The position numbers and the translations under genes are program-made. 64,000 nucleotides of DNA from CADEER01 sp965216585 (GTDB lineage: Bacteria; Desulfobacterota; Binatia; HRBIN30; CADEER01), in the NCBI GenBank assembly GCA_965216585.1, contig CBDCGC010000003.1:3906001-3970000 (forward strand), in the 5' to 3' direction. Under the pieces are notes generated by a model that was not told the DNA's origin, searched no databases, and saw nothing but the letters and a program-made list of their open reading frames with translations. This document shows, in pieces, positions 16,017 to 25,008 of the stretch; position 1 is the stretch's first letter, and every line of letters starts with the position of its first letter.

Positions 16017-17713
16017 TGCGCGTCGGCCGTCTGTAGAGTGTCGCGCAACTCGCGCTTGAGGAACTTGCCGCTGGCGTTGCGCGGTAGCGGTTCGCCGCCG
16101 AGCCACAGGTAGCGCGGAACCTTGAAGCCGGCGATGCGCTGGCGGGCGAATGCCCGCAGCTCATCGGCGCTGAGGTCGGCGCCGGCTTTGACGACGATGG
16201 CGGCGCCGACTTCCTCGCCGAGGCGATCGTCGGGAACGCCAAACACGGCGCATTCGGCAACCGCGTCGTGTTCGAAAAGGGCGGCTTCGACCTCGGCGCA
16301 GTAGACGTTCTCACCACCGCGCAACAGCATGTCCTTGGCGCGGTCGACGATGTTGACGAAGCCGTCGCCGTCGATGATGGCGATGTCGCCGGTGCGCAGC
16401 CAGCCGTCGACGATGCTCTCCTCGGTCGCCTCGGGTCGATTGAGGTAGCCCTTGATGACCTGGGCGCCGCGTACGCAGAGCTCGCCAGCCTGACCACGCG
16501 GTAGCTCGTTGCCGTCGGCGTCGATCACCTTGCCTTCGAAAACCGGCAACAGAGGGCCGGCTGATTCCGGTTTGTCGACGAAGAAGTCGGCCGAGTTCAT
16601 GGTGATGACGCCACATGCTTCGGTCATTCCGTAGCCGGTGCCGGGGCGCGCGGTCTTGACCTGGTTGTCGATCTTGTGGACGAGGTCGGGTTGGATGGCG
16701 GCGCCGCCTCCCCCCAGGGACTTGAGCGACGAAGTGTCGAAGTCGCCGAGGCGGGGGTGGCTGAGGAGCTCGCGCGACATCACGGGTACGCCGCTCAATA
16801 CGGTCACTCGCTCCTTCTCGATCAGCTCGAGGGCGGCCAGCGCATCCCACTTGTACATGTGCACGACCTTTGCGCCGAGCAGGGTGGCGCCGTGCATGAC
16901 GCAGTTGCATGCCGTTACGTGAAAGAGTGGCGTGACGATGAGGTAGCAGGGATCGGCCGGCGTGCCCTCTTCGCCGGATGAGTCGGCGCGGCCCGCTGCC
17001 GCGAGCGCCATCGGCACGGCCGTGTTCCAGAACGCCAGGCTCATGATGTTGTTGGCGCAGCCGCGGTGCGTGAGCTGGGCGCCCTTCGGCCGGCCGGTGG
17101 TGCCCGACGTGTAGAAGATGCAGGCGTCGGCGTCGGGGTCGATGTCGGTGTCGGGCAGAGTTGCCCCGTTACCGATGACTGCCTGCCATGGTATCGCGGT
17201 GGCGGCTGGCGAGCGATCGCGGACGGCGATGACATGCAGCGCCGGCGGGTTGTCGATCGCGGCAAAGCGCTCGATGCGCTCGCCGTCGGCGATGAGCACT
17301 TTGGGCGCTGAGTCCTCGAGCGCGTACTTCATCTCCGCCGGCGTCCACCAGGCGTTCATGCCGACGACGGTGGCGCCGATGGAGACCGTCGCCCAATAGG
17401 CGAGCGTCCACTCCGGGTAGTTGCGCATGGCGATGGCGACGCGATCACCTGCCGTCACGCCGAAGCGCTCGACCAGTGCAGTGGCCAGCTCGGCGACGTG
17501 GCGATGCGCCTCGGCGAAGGAGAGGCGCTCGTCTTGATAGACGAGGTATTCTTTGTCGCCGTGCCCGGCCGTCGACAGCCAGAGTGCACGCAAATCAGGC
17601 GGCGCTCCCTTGTAGGCGCGCAGGGGCGTTCCGCGCACCTCGGTCGTGTGAATCTCGAACGGCCCCCCGGGGCCAGTGAGCTGCTGGGTCGTTTTCGCGA
17701 GCTCTTCGTACAC
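16013..17713 (-). CDS. AMP-binding acyl-CoA/aryl-CoA ligase
   Basis: 566 residues, the full ANL superfamily length. Core motifs are the P-loop-like YTSGTTGRPKGAQ, GYGMTEACGVIT, GWLRTGDIA with the following IVDRAKDML hinge, and the C-terminal catalytic lysine in PRNASGKFLKREL. It adenylates a carboxylic acid and transfers it to CoA. The family cannot be narrowed safely beyond long-chain or class I acyl-CoA synthetase. It is the first gene of a two-gene unit with the TylF-type methyltransferase, and it is divergent from the lipoprotein gene. It could activate an acyl chain used by the tailoring region to its left, but that link is only positional. Confidence 0.9.
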   Translation of the reverse strand: MYEELAKTTQQLTGPGGPFEIHTTEVRGTPLRAYKGAPPDLRALWLSTAGHGDKEYLVYQDERLSFAEAHRHVAELATALVERFGVTAGDRVAIAMRNYPEWTLAYWATVSIGATVVGMNAWWTPAEMKYALEDSAPKVLIADGERIERFAAIDNPPALHVIAVRDRSPAATAIPWQAVIGNGATLPDTDIDPDADACIFYTSGTTGRPKGAQLTHRGCANNIMSLAFWNTAVPMALAAAGRADSSGEEGTPADPCYLIVTPLFHVTACNCVMHGATLLGAKVVHMYKWDALAALELIEKERVTVLSGVPVMSRELLSHPRLGDFDTSSLKSLGGGGAAIQPDLVHKIDNQVKTARPGTGYGMTEACGVITMNSADFFVDKPESAGPLLPVFEGKVIDADGNELPRGQAGELCVRGAQVIKGYLNRPEATEESIVDGWLRTGDIAIIDGDGFVNIVDRAKDMLLRGGENVYCAEVEAALFEHDAVAECAVFGVPDDRLGEEVGAAIVVKAGADLSADELRAFARQRIAGFKVPRYLWLGGEPLPRNASGKFLKRELRDTLQTADAQ

Positions 17714-18018
17714 CTGAGTCCTCCGTCGCCGAAGTGAAACGCCAATCTCCCGCGGCCGCTCTGCTCCTCACTCGGAGGCGCGCCCGCACCCGGAATACGT
17801 CGCTTTTGTCCAGGGCATCGTCAAGCTTTGCGCCGCCATTTCCGGCCGAGATCGCCGGCGTCGAGCTTGCTGGTGGCTGCGAATTGCGGCATAAGGGCGT
17901 GCAGCACTTGCTCGACGTTGGATCTGCCGAGGCGGAGGGCCAGTCGGCCACATGACTGTGAAATTCTGTGCAGCAATTGCGCGGCCGGTTGCGCCCTATG
18001 TTGTCAGGGAGGGGTCGC
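17714..18018. other. Divergent intergenic region between ligase and lipoprotein genes
   Basis: 305 bases. Apart from the ribosome-binding site of the lipoprotein gene at its right end, I recognise nothing. It must hold promoters for both directions, but no box pair stands out. Confidence 0.4.
18006..18014 (+). promoter_or_regulatory. Strong ribosome-binding site of the lipoprotein gene
   Basis: AGGGAGGGG ends 4 bases before the ATG at 18019 and 7 bases before a second in-frame ATG at 18022. It decides the start against the longer open frame that begins at 17968, and it places the lipobox at the expected distance from the N-terminus. Confidence 0.7.
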
Positions 18019-20124
18019 ATGATGTGTGCACGACGGTGGGTGGTAGCAGCCTCGGTGGTCGCCTTGTTCGGCTGCAGCGACAAAGAGCGGACGATCGTCC
18101 GCGAGGCTTCGCCGACGGCAACGTCGGAGCCGACGGCGACTGAAGTCGCGCCGAGCGCGACGACCGAGCCGATCGCCGACACGCCAACGCCGCCGGTGCC
18201 GGCGACACCGACGATGGAAGCGACACCTGCCGGAACTTCGCCGGGGCCGATGATCACGCACTTGGGGATCGCGCAGGCGGACAACCGAGTGATCGAGCCG
18301 AGTGGCACCGACGCTGCCGGTCGGCCGATCTTCGAGCGCGAGATCGGCACCGGGTTGAACCTGATCGTCGAGGCTCGCGCCGGCGTCGAGGGCCGTCCGG
18401 TCGGCCGCAGTGCCTTCGCGGAAATGGGTTTGCCAGATTTGCAGGTGCTCGTGTCGCGCCCCTTGGGTGATGGCAGCACGGCCGTCTGTGATGTCGACGT
18501 CGACGGCGTCAACGGTGGCGTGCCGGCGGTCGATCCGCCGGTGTTTTCCGATGCCCCCGAGGTCGTCGATGCGATCAACGATCTCGGTTGCCGGGTCAAC
18601 GACGGCGAGGGGGCACCGCTGGCGCGCGACAGCTCAGGGGAGGCCTGCACGATTTTCGAAGATGGCTCATTCGCCTTCGTCGATGCCAGCTCGCAGGCGC
18701 AGTACTGCCTGCCCATTGCCCGCGCCTGGGCTTTTCCGCAGGGCGATACGATCGTGGCGGTGCGTGTGCGCAGCGTCACGGGGAATCTGGGAGACACTCG
18801 TGAGATCGTCGTGCGCATCTTGCGCGAGCTGCCGCCGCTGCCGACGCGAGTGCCGTCGCCGACCCCGACACCGAATCCGCCCGCCGTCACGTTCGTCGGC
18901 GTCGCCGCAGCGGACGACCTGATCCTCTCACCATCGGGAGTCGACTCGGCCGGGCGCGACGTCTTCACGCGACTGATTGGTCACGGTATGACCCTGGTCA
19001 TCGAAGCGGCGGCGGGCGGCAGTCGAGGAGTCGGTCAGATCGCCTATTCGGATGATGCGGAGGCGCCCGACCTGCAGGTCCTCGTCTCACGCGATCTCGG
19101 TGACGGCAATCCCGAGGTGTGCGACGTCGACATCGAGAACCGCATCTTCGGTGGAATTCCGGCGACGGCACCGTTGGAATTTTCAGACGACGCGACGACC
19201 ATCGCGGCGATGAACGACGCCGGCTGCCGGGTCAACGACGGCACCGGAGAGCCGCGCGGGCGCAACGAGGATTCACCGTGCACGCGCGATCGATTCGGCA
19301 ACTTCACCTTCGTCGATGCAAGGACGGAGACGCAGTTCTGCCTGCCGATCGCCCGCGCCTGGCAGTTCCAGCCGGGCGACACCGTCGTCGCCGTACGCGT
19401 CCGATCGGTTGACGGCGTCCTGTCGACGGTGCGCGAGATCGTCGTGCGCGTCGAAGGGGACGGTCGCGAGGATTGCGAGGTGGATGGTCTGGGTGCGCGC
19501 GTTTTCTCGATCGATCCAAACGGCACCGGCCTTTTCGTCGCGCAGATCGACGGCGACGTCTCCTCGCCGTGGATCGGTGAGCCGGCTCTGTTGTGCGCCG
19601 GCGCCGGTGATGAGGGAGTGCACCCGCTTCGCTTGTTGCGCGACGTCCGCTTTGGCGCCGAGGTGGGGGATGGAAGTGCGACGTGCGTCAAGCTCTTCGC
19701 GGGCGAAAGCGAGGGGGTGCTCGACTGCGCTGGCTCGCTCGGACATGGCGTCGTGCACAGTGAAGACAGTGACAGCGGCGAGATCGAGCTGATGACTGGA
19801 CTCGGCGCCCCGGCCGGGACGGGCGCGGCGACGTTGCGCGTGCCGGTAGCGTTCAGGATTTTGCCCGCTCCGGCAGCGGCGAGCGATTGTTTCGATGCGA
19901 ACTTTGGAGCGGCCAGCCCCATCGCGCTGACCACCGGCACGGCCGAGGCGGTGGTGACCAATGCAGTGCAGGGCGGAACGGTCGAGCTCAGCGTCGCCGG
20001 TGAACCCTTCGATTGCCAGCGTTGGCGCAACGAGGACGGCCCCGGCAAGCTTGCCATGCCGGTGCCCTCGACGCTCGACTCGGTGATCGGTGACGCCGCC
20101 GTGGTCTTCGTCTTCGACGACTGA
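18019..20124 (+). CDS. Lipoprotein with two tandem copies of an unknown domain
   Basis: 701 residues. The signal is lipoprotein type: MMCARR, hydrophobic WVVAASVVALFG, then a lipobox cysteine (ALFGC). A Thr/Pro/Ala-rich spacer (about residues 30-75) precedes two homologous domains of about 190 residues. Each contains DLQVLVSRxLGDG, VCDVD, GCRVNDG, FVDA, QxCLPIARAW and VAVRVRSV blocks, and a PSPTPTPNPP linker separates them. A third cysteine-containing domain (DCEVDGLGARVFSIDPNGTG onward) ends the protein. Paired cysteines suggest disulfides outside the cytoplasm. I do not recognise the duplicated domain. It is monocistronic by layout and converges on the zinc-ribbon gene. Confidence 0.82.
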   Translation: MMCARRWVVAASVVALFGCSDKERTIVREASPTATSEPTATEVAPSATTEPIADTPTPPVPATPTMEATPAGTSPGPMITHLGIAQADNRVIEPSGTDAAGRPIFEREIGTGLNLIVEARAGVEGRPVGRSAFAEMGLPDLQVLVSRPLGDGSTAVCDVDVDGVNGGVPAVDPPVFSDAPEVVDAINDLGCRVNDGEGAPLARDSSGEACTIFEDGSFAFVDASSQAQYCLPIARAWAFPQGDTIVAVRVRSVTGNLGDTREIVVRILRELPPLPTRVPSPTPTPNPPAVTFVGVAAADDLILSPSGVDSAGRDVFTRLIGHGMTLVIEAAAGGSRGVGQIAYSDDAEAPDLQVLVSRDLGDGNPEVCDVDIENRIFGGIPATAPLEFSDDATTIAAMNDAGCRVNDGTGEPRGRNEDSPCTRDRFGNFTFVDARTETQFCLPIARAWQFQPGDTVVAVRVRSVDGVLSTVREIVVRVEGDGREDCEVDGLGARVFSIDPNGTGLFVAQIDGDVSSPWIGEPALLCAGAGDEGVHPLRLLRDVRFGAEVGDGSATCVKLFAGESEGVLDCAGSLGHGVVHSEDSDSGEIELMTGLGAPAGTGAATLRVPVAFRILPAPAAASDCFDANFGAASPIALTTGTAEAVVTNAVQGGTVELSVAGEPFDCQRWRNEDGPGKLAMPVPSTLDSVIGDAAVVFVFDD

Positions 20125-20137
20125 TCCACGGGGTCGC

Positions 20138-20713
20138 TCAGCGGCGCAGGAGCAGACGGAAGAGCGTTTGTAAGACGATCCACGGCAGCACCGACCAGGC
20201 TGTCGAGGCGACGTCGTCGAGGTCGGGCGGTGGCATTTCGGTCTCGTGGGTGGCGTGGTCGAGGTTGGTCACGTGCGACCAGTCGACGTCCTTGCTGTAG
20301 GCCTTGACCATGGCCGCCAGGGCGTCGTCGGTGATCGGCTGGCTCGGATTTTCTCTGCCGGCGCGAACGATGCGCAACTGACCGCGCTGCAACCACATGC
20401 CTTCGCAGACGCGGCAACGCTCGATGGAGGCGTCACTCGGCAGATTGGCGTCCTGGAAGGCGATGAGGCGGATCTCGCAGCGGGGACAGATGCCGGGACC
20501 GTCTTTCGCGTCGGGCCGGTTCAGCGATGCGACGTCGACGGCGTCGAGCCTGGCGACTTCGTCGTCGTGCAGCGGGAAGAGCTCCCAGCGGTCGAACCAG
20601 ATGCCGCCGCAGCCGGCGCATCGATCGAGAGACAACATGTAGCCGGTTCGCGCCCGGGCGCTGACGTGGTGTAGGGCAGACCCGCAGTCGGGGCAGTTGA
20701 CGTCGTCGCTCAC
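20138..20713 (-). CDS. Double zinc-ribbon (zf-TFIIB-like) protein with C-terminal membrane segment
   Basis: 191 residues. The first ribbon has C7-x2-C10 (NCPDCG) and C32-x2-C35 (RCAGCGGIWFDRWE), the second CPRC and RCRVCEGMWLQRG. The xCxGxWxD/xCEGxWL form is typical of bacterial zf-TFIIB domain proteins of unknown role. A hydrophobic C-terminal stretch (WSVLPWIVLQTLFRLLL) may anchor it. The start overlaps the stop of the M48 peptidase gene by four bases (ATGA). Together with LemA and the peptidase it forms a set that may act in envelope quality control (inference from neighbours). Confidence 0.83.
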   Translation of the reverse strand: MSDDVNCPDCGSALHHVSARARTGYMLSLDRCAGCGGIWFDRWELFPLHDDEVARLDAVDVASLNRPDAKDGPGICPRCEIRLIAFQDANLPSDASIERCRVCEGMWLQRGQLRIVRAGRENPSQPITDDALAAMVKAYSKDVDWSHVTNLDHATHETEMPPPDLDDVASTAWSVLPWIVLQTLFRLLLRR

Positions 20714-21627
20714 GCGGCACGTCCTTCCAGCACGGCGACGCGATAGTCGAGGGGCGGGTGGCTGGCGAAGAGGTCTGCCCAGCGGCCGCGCTGCTCGTCG
20801 AGCCGGCGGTGCAGTGGGTTGACGATGAAGAGATGGGCGGTGCCCCTGGTCGCGCCGCGCAGCGGCGAACGAGTGCGCTCGATCTTGCGCAACGCCCGCG
20901 CCAGCCCGGCTGGGTTGCGAGTCAGCTCGACCGCTTTGGCGTCGGCGTGAGTCTCGCGTTGGCGCGAGACCGTGACGGCAAGCAGGCGCGAGAGGATCGG
21001 CGTGAAGAGGGCGAGCAGCAGCAAGGGCAGGGCGAAGAGCAGCATGGAAACGATGGAGAGGCGCGAGAAGAAGAGCATGCGCCGGGACCAGTCGGCGAGC
21101 ATGATGGCGCTGCCGAAGAGCACCGACACCATCATCATGACGATGGTGTCGCCGCTGCCGATGTGAGCCATCTCGTGGGCGACGACACCCTGAGTTTCCT
21201 CGCGGTCGAGCAAGGCGAGAGCTCCGTCGGTCAGCGCCAGTGAGGCGTGGGCTGGATCTCTGCCGGTGGCGAGCGCGTTGGGAGCGCTGTCGGGAATCAC
21301 GAAGACCCGGGGTGCCGGCAGGCCGGCCGCCAGTGCCATTTCGCGCACGATGTTGGCGAGTTGCCGGTGCTCCGGATTGTTCTCGCAGGCCGGCCGCGCC
21401 ATCAGACTGGTGAGCAGGGCGCGGTCGCCGCGGTAGTAGCCAAGCGCGCTGATCGCCAGCGACGCCAACAGGGCGCCGATGGTGACCCAGGGGATGCTGG
21501 CAGTACGTGGAAAGCCGAGCAGCAACGCGTCGACCCCGAGGCCGAGGGTGAGGAAGAGAGTTGCGTGTCCGGCCATGAGCAGCGCCGTGCGGCGGCGGTT
21601 GAGCGCCTGTTGTTGGTAGAAGCGCAC
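20710..21627 (-). CDS. M48-family membrane metallopeptidase (HtpX-like)
   Basis: 305 residues. Zinc site HEMAH at residues 151-155 lies in GVVAHEMAHIGSGD, and the third ligand glutamate is in RQRETHADAKAVELTR. Two N-terminal hydrophobic segments (about 15-35 and 45-62) and one or two after the zinc site match the HtpX layout. HtpX-type enzymes degrade misfolded membrane proteins. It follows lemA after 12 bases and overlaps the zinc-ribbon gene. LemA and an M48 peptidase side by side is a recurrent arrangement in bacteria. Because E. coli HtpX regulation cannot be assumed here, no gene symbol is given. Confidence 0.9.
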   Translation of the reverse strand: MRFYQQQALNRRRTALLMAGHATLFLTLGLGVDALLLGFPRTASIPWVTIGALLASLAISALGYYRGDRALLTSLMARPACENNPEHRQLANIVREMALAAGLPAPRVFVIPDSAPNALATGRDPAHASLALTDGALALLDREETQGVVAHEMAHIGSGDTIVMMMVSVLFGSAIMLADWSRRMLFFSRLSIVSMLLFALPLLLLALFTPILSRLLAVTVSRQRETHADAKAVELTRNPAGLARALRKIERTRSPLRGATRGTAHLFIVNPLHRRLDEQRGRWADLFASHPPLDYRVAVLEGRAA

Positions 21628-21639
21628 CGCGATGTGGGT

Positions 21640-22203
21640 TCAGCTCTGGGCGCGTAGAGAAAGGTCGACCGCTGGTGTCGCCTTGTCTTCCTCTTCGGCG
21701 GCGAAGAACGCGGCGCGTTCGAAGCCGAAGAGGTTGGCGATCAGGTTGTTGGGGAAGACCTCCTGCTGCATGTTGAAGGTCATCGTCAGGTCGTTGTAGT
21801 GCTGGCGCGCGAAACCGAGTTGATTCTCCGTCGTCGTCAGCTCCTCTTGCAGGCGCAGGACGTTTTCCGTGGTGCGCAACTCGGGGTAGTTTTCTACGAT
21901 ACCGACGAGCTGGCGCAGCGCTCGGGTCAGGGCGTTCTCCGCCGCCGCGCTCTCCTCGACGCCGCTGGCGGCGACCGCCATGCCGCGCGCGGCGATGACC
22001 TTTTCGAGCGTGTCTTGCTCGAACTCTAGCGCTCCCTTGACCGTCGAAACCAGGTTGGGGATCAGGTCGTGGCGCCGCTTGAGCTGAACGTCGATCTGCC
22101 GCCAGGCGTTGGCGACCTGATTGCGCAGGCGCACCAAGCGGTTGTAGCCCAACACGGTCCAGAGAATCGGCGCCGCGAGGAGCAGGAGAAGGAGAATCGA
22201 CAT
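21640..22203 (-). CDS. lemA: LemA family protein
   Basis: 187 residues. One N-terminal membrane segment (residues 1-20) is followed by the LemA signature YNRLVRLRNQVANAWRQI, LKRRHDLIPNLVSTVKG and a long helical region ending with NDLTMTFNMQQEVFPNNLIA. LemA proteins are membrane-anchored helical bundles with an outside N-terminus; their biochemical role is unsettled. First gene of the LemA / M48 peptidase / zinc-ribbon operon. Length and motifs are normal for the family. Confidence 0.92.
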   Translation of the reverse strand: MSILLLLLLAAPILWTVLGYNRLVRLRNQVANAWRQIDVQLKRRHDLIPNLVSTVKGALEFEQDTLEKVIAARGMAVAASGVEESAAAENALTRALRQLVGIVENYPELRTTENVLRLQEELTTTENQLGFARQHYNDLTMTFNMQQEVFPNNLIANLFGFERAAFFAAEEEDKATPAVDLSLRAQS

Positions 22204-22296
22204 GGCGGTATGCTACACCGAAGCCGCTGTCTCCTCTACGTCAATTTCGCCAGCGGGGGTGAGTCGCTGTCGGACCGGATGATTCTGTCGTTGAGG

Positions 22297-24882
22297 TCAG
22301 AACACGACTTTCTTGATCGAGTGGTTGAAGGTGTCGGCCAGAAAAACCTCGCCGGGACCATTGATGGCAATGCCGATCGGTTTGTTGAAGAGACCGGCGC
22401 GGCCCCAGAAGCCGTCGATTTTTCCGTCGCGGTAGCGGGCGAAGTGGTGCGAGTGCGAGTCGGTGACGTAGACGGCGTCTCCATCCGTGGCTACGTAGGG
22501 TTCGGTGTAGAATTCCTCCCAGCCGGAGACTTTCCACTCGCGCTGGAAACCACCATCGCCGTCGAAGAACTGCAAGCGGCGGTTGCCGGTGTCGGCGACG
22601 ACGACTTCGCCGCCGTCGGTGACGGCGATGCCGACCGGTTCGATGAGCTGCCCGGGGCCCGAGCCGTCGCCGCCCCAGGTGTCGATCTGCACGCCGTCGC
22701 TGTTGAAGTATACGATGCGCTTGTTTCCCGTATCGCTGACGTAGACGCGGCCGTCTGAAGCTACAGCGACCGCACGCGGACCCCAGAAACTCTGGTCGGA
22801 GGCGTTCCATTCCTTCTGGAACACGCCGTTGGTGTCGAACTTTTGAATCCGGTGGTTCCACGTGTCGGCGACGTAGACGAAGTCGTCCGGCCCGATCGCG
22901 ATGCCGTGTGGATCCTTGAACTTTCCGGGATCGGACCCCTGTCCGCCCCATGCGGTGAGAAAGCTGCCGCCGGCGTCGAACTTCTGCACGCGGTGGTTTC
23001 CCTTGTCGACGACGTAGAGGTTGCCCTGGCTGTCGAAGCTCATGGCGCGCGGTTCGATGAACTCGCCGTTGCCGCTGCCCTCACTACCCCATGATTGCAC
23101 GACCTCGACTTCAGTCGGCGTTCCCGGATAGCCGCGTGCCGGCGGTGGCGGATTGACCTCCAGCGCCGCGTAGGTCGTCTTGCCGTTTTCGGGGTTCTTG
23201 CGGATGTAGAGAATCGCATCGCTCGAGCCGAGCGGGCTCCAGGCGTCGCGGTAGATCAGCCAGCGGAAGAACTGGGGAAAGGTCGGATTGGTGCCCAGCT
23301 TGAACGGCGGTTCCCACCAGCCGCGCACCTGGAAGGGAACCTTCTCGTAGTCATCGAGCAGGACCTCGTCGTGCATCTTGCCCAGCTTCTTGTCGACGAT
23401 GAGAACCGGTTGGTCGATCTTGCGCAGATTGGACGCCCAGTTGACCGGGTAGTGGCGAACATACCAGGAGAACGGCCAGGTGGCGTCGCCGGAGATCGCC
23501 AGGCGCGTCTTGGTGCCGGTGCCGATCTCTTCGCCGATCTTCTCGATGCGCTTCATGATGTCGTCGGTCACGTCGTAGGTCGACTGCACGTAGGACAGCA
23601 TCGTCTCCCGCCGCTGGTCTTTCGGCTGATCGCTGCGCGGCGCGTCGTAGACGTAGTTGGCGGCAATCAGCGACCACACGGTGAGAGCGCCGACTGCGGC
23701 GACCGGCAGCGCGACCGCCGGCTTGGAGATCGTGCCACGCTCGATCAGGCGGCCGAGGAAGCGAGCGGCGAGGACGGTGATGGGCAGCAGTTGCGGGATC
23801 AGCAGCCACGGAACCTTTTCTTGTGCCCAGGCGTAGATGAACAGGGTGCCGATCGACCAGAAGACGGTGAAGCGGGTGAAGCGATCGGGGCTCGGCCGCT
23901 GCATGAAGGCGGCGGCAATGGCGATCAACGCCGGAAAGGTGATCAGTGGCTCGTAGAGAATGAGCTCGGGCACGTAGTAGAACCACGAACCGCCGATGCG
24001 TTTGATGTTGTGTTGCCCGATCCAGTATTCGAGCGCTCGCTGTACCGCGAACCAGTTCTCCGGGTGGTAGCCAAGGGACGAATACAAAACCACCCAGATG
24101 ATGCTAAAGATCACCAGCGAGGTCAGAATGGGAACCGTGCTGGCCTTGAGAAACGAACCGATCTCACCCGTGACATCGGCCAACTTGCCCTCGCCCTTGG
24201 GTATGACCCAGAGCATCATGGCGAGCAGAGAGGCCAGGAAGATCGGGCTGGTGAGGTACATGTCCTCCTTGTTGCAAAAGGCCAAGGCGATGAAGACGGA
24301 GCTCAGATAGAGGTGCTTTGCCCGGCGCCCGTCGCCGAAGCGGAAGGCGTAGTAGACCGCCGCCATGTTGAGCGCGGCCAGGTAGATGTCGTGGCGCAGG
24401 AAGCGCGTGAAGTAGGTCCAGCTCGGCGAGAAGACCATCAGGGCGAGGAAGCAGATGGCGCCCCAGCGCCCGAGGTAGCGGCGCATCGGCCAGGCCAGGG
24501 CCATCAGGCCGAAGCCGAAGAGGACGGCGCTCAAGCGACCGGTGAAGTCGTTGTCGCCGAAGATGAGCATGACCAGAGCCGAGGCAAAGTAGAGGACCGG
24601 CCCGTGGTAGACGGGATCGTAGCTGTAGCTGTGCATCCCCTCGTTGAGGATTTTCCAGGAGAAGACGGCGTGGATCGATTCGTCGTGGTGGTAGGGGCGA
24701 ACGCCGAGGTCGTAAAAGCGGGTGATGATGCCGATGGCAAAGAGGATCAGGAAGATCCACTTCTCGGCCGTCAGGCCGCCGATCCACTGCCGGTCCAGCA
24801 CCGTTCCGTCGTAGGGATCGACCGTGCCAGCGGCGGCTTCTGGGGCCGCCGCCTTCTCGTATTTGTCGCTTTCGCTCGTCAT
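22297..24882 (-). CDS. GT-C membrane glycosyltransferase (TIGR03663-like) fused to an NHL beta-propeller
   Basis: 861 residues. Residues about 30-590 are a polytopic GT-C module: an aspartate-glutamate pair in the first outside loop (RPYHHDESIHA), about eleven hydrophobic segments and an outside soluble portion. It looks like the TIGR03663/GT39-type proteins that use polyprenyl-phosphate sugars. Residues 596-861 are NHL repeats, recognisable as PHGIAIGPDDFVYVADTWNHRIQKF and five similar blades, giving a probable six-bladed propeller on the outside face. The ATG at 24882 was chosen; a longer frame upstream has no homology. The propeller could bind glycan or peptidoglycan, but its ligand is unknown. 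Confidence 0.85.
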   Translation of the reverse strand: MTSESDKYEKAAAPEAAAGTVDPYDGTVLDRQWIGGLTAEKWIFLILFAIGIITRFYDLGVRPYHHDESIHAVFSWKILNEGMHSYSYDPVYHGPVLYFASALVMLIFGDNDFTGRLSAVLFGFGLMALAWPMRRYLGRWGAICFLALMVFSPSWTYFTRFLRHDIYLAALNMAAVYYAFRFGDGRRAKHLYLSSVFIALAFCNKEDMYLTSPIFLASLLAMMLWVIPKGEGKLADVTGEIGSFLKASTVPILTSLVIFSIIWVVLYSSLGYHPENWFAVQRALEYWIGQHNIKRIGGSWFYYVPELILYEPLITFPALIAIAAAFMQRPSPDRFTRFTVFWSIGTLFIYAWAQEKVPWLLIPQLLPITVLAARFLGRLIERGTISKPAVALPVAAVGALTVWSLIAANYVYDAPRSDQPKDQRRETMLSYVQSTYDVTDDIMKRIEKIGEEIGTGTKTRLAISGDATWPFSWYVRHYPVNWASNLRKIDQPVLIVDKKLGKMHDEVLLDDYEKVPFQVRGWWEPPFKLGTNPTFPQFFRWLIYRDAWSPLGSSDAILYIRKNPENGKTTYAALEVNPPPPARGYPGTPTEVEVVQSWGSEGSGNGEFIEPRAMSFDSQGNLYVVDKGNHRVQKFDAGGSFLTAWGGQGSDPGKFKDPHGIAIGPDDFVYVADTWNHRIQKFDTNGVFQKEWNASDQSFWGPRAVAVASDGRVYVSDTGNKRIVYFNSDGVQIDTWGGDGSGPGQLIEPVGIAVTDGGEVVVADTGNRRLQFFDGDGGFQREWKVSGWEEFYTEPYVATDGDAVYVTDSHSHHFARYRDGKIDGFWGRAGLFNKPIGIAINGPGEVFLADTFNHSIKKVVF

Positions 24883-25008
24883 ATAGACAGCCTCACTGGA
24901 GCCGACCGGGGGGGTCGAAATACCTGCGCAAGTGCCGCAAAACGCCTGTGGTGCGGGTTTGAAAAACCCAAAACACCTATCGGCGGCAACCGGCACTGTC
25001 AACGTTGG

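Noticed and set aside
24955..24980. A 6-bp hairpin (GGGTTT/AAACCC) considered as a terminator after the double GT-C gene
   Set aside because: No T-run follows the stem on the minus strand, and the stem is short.
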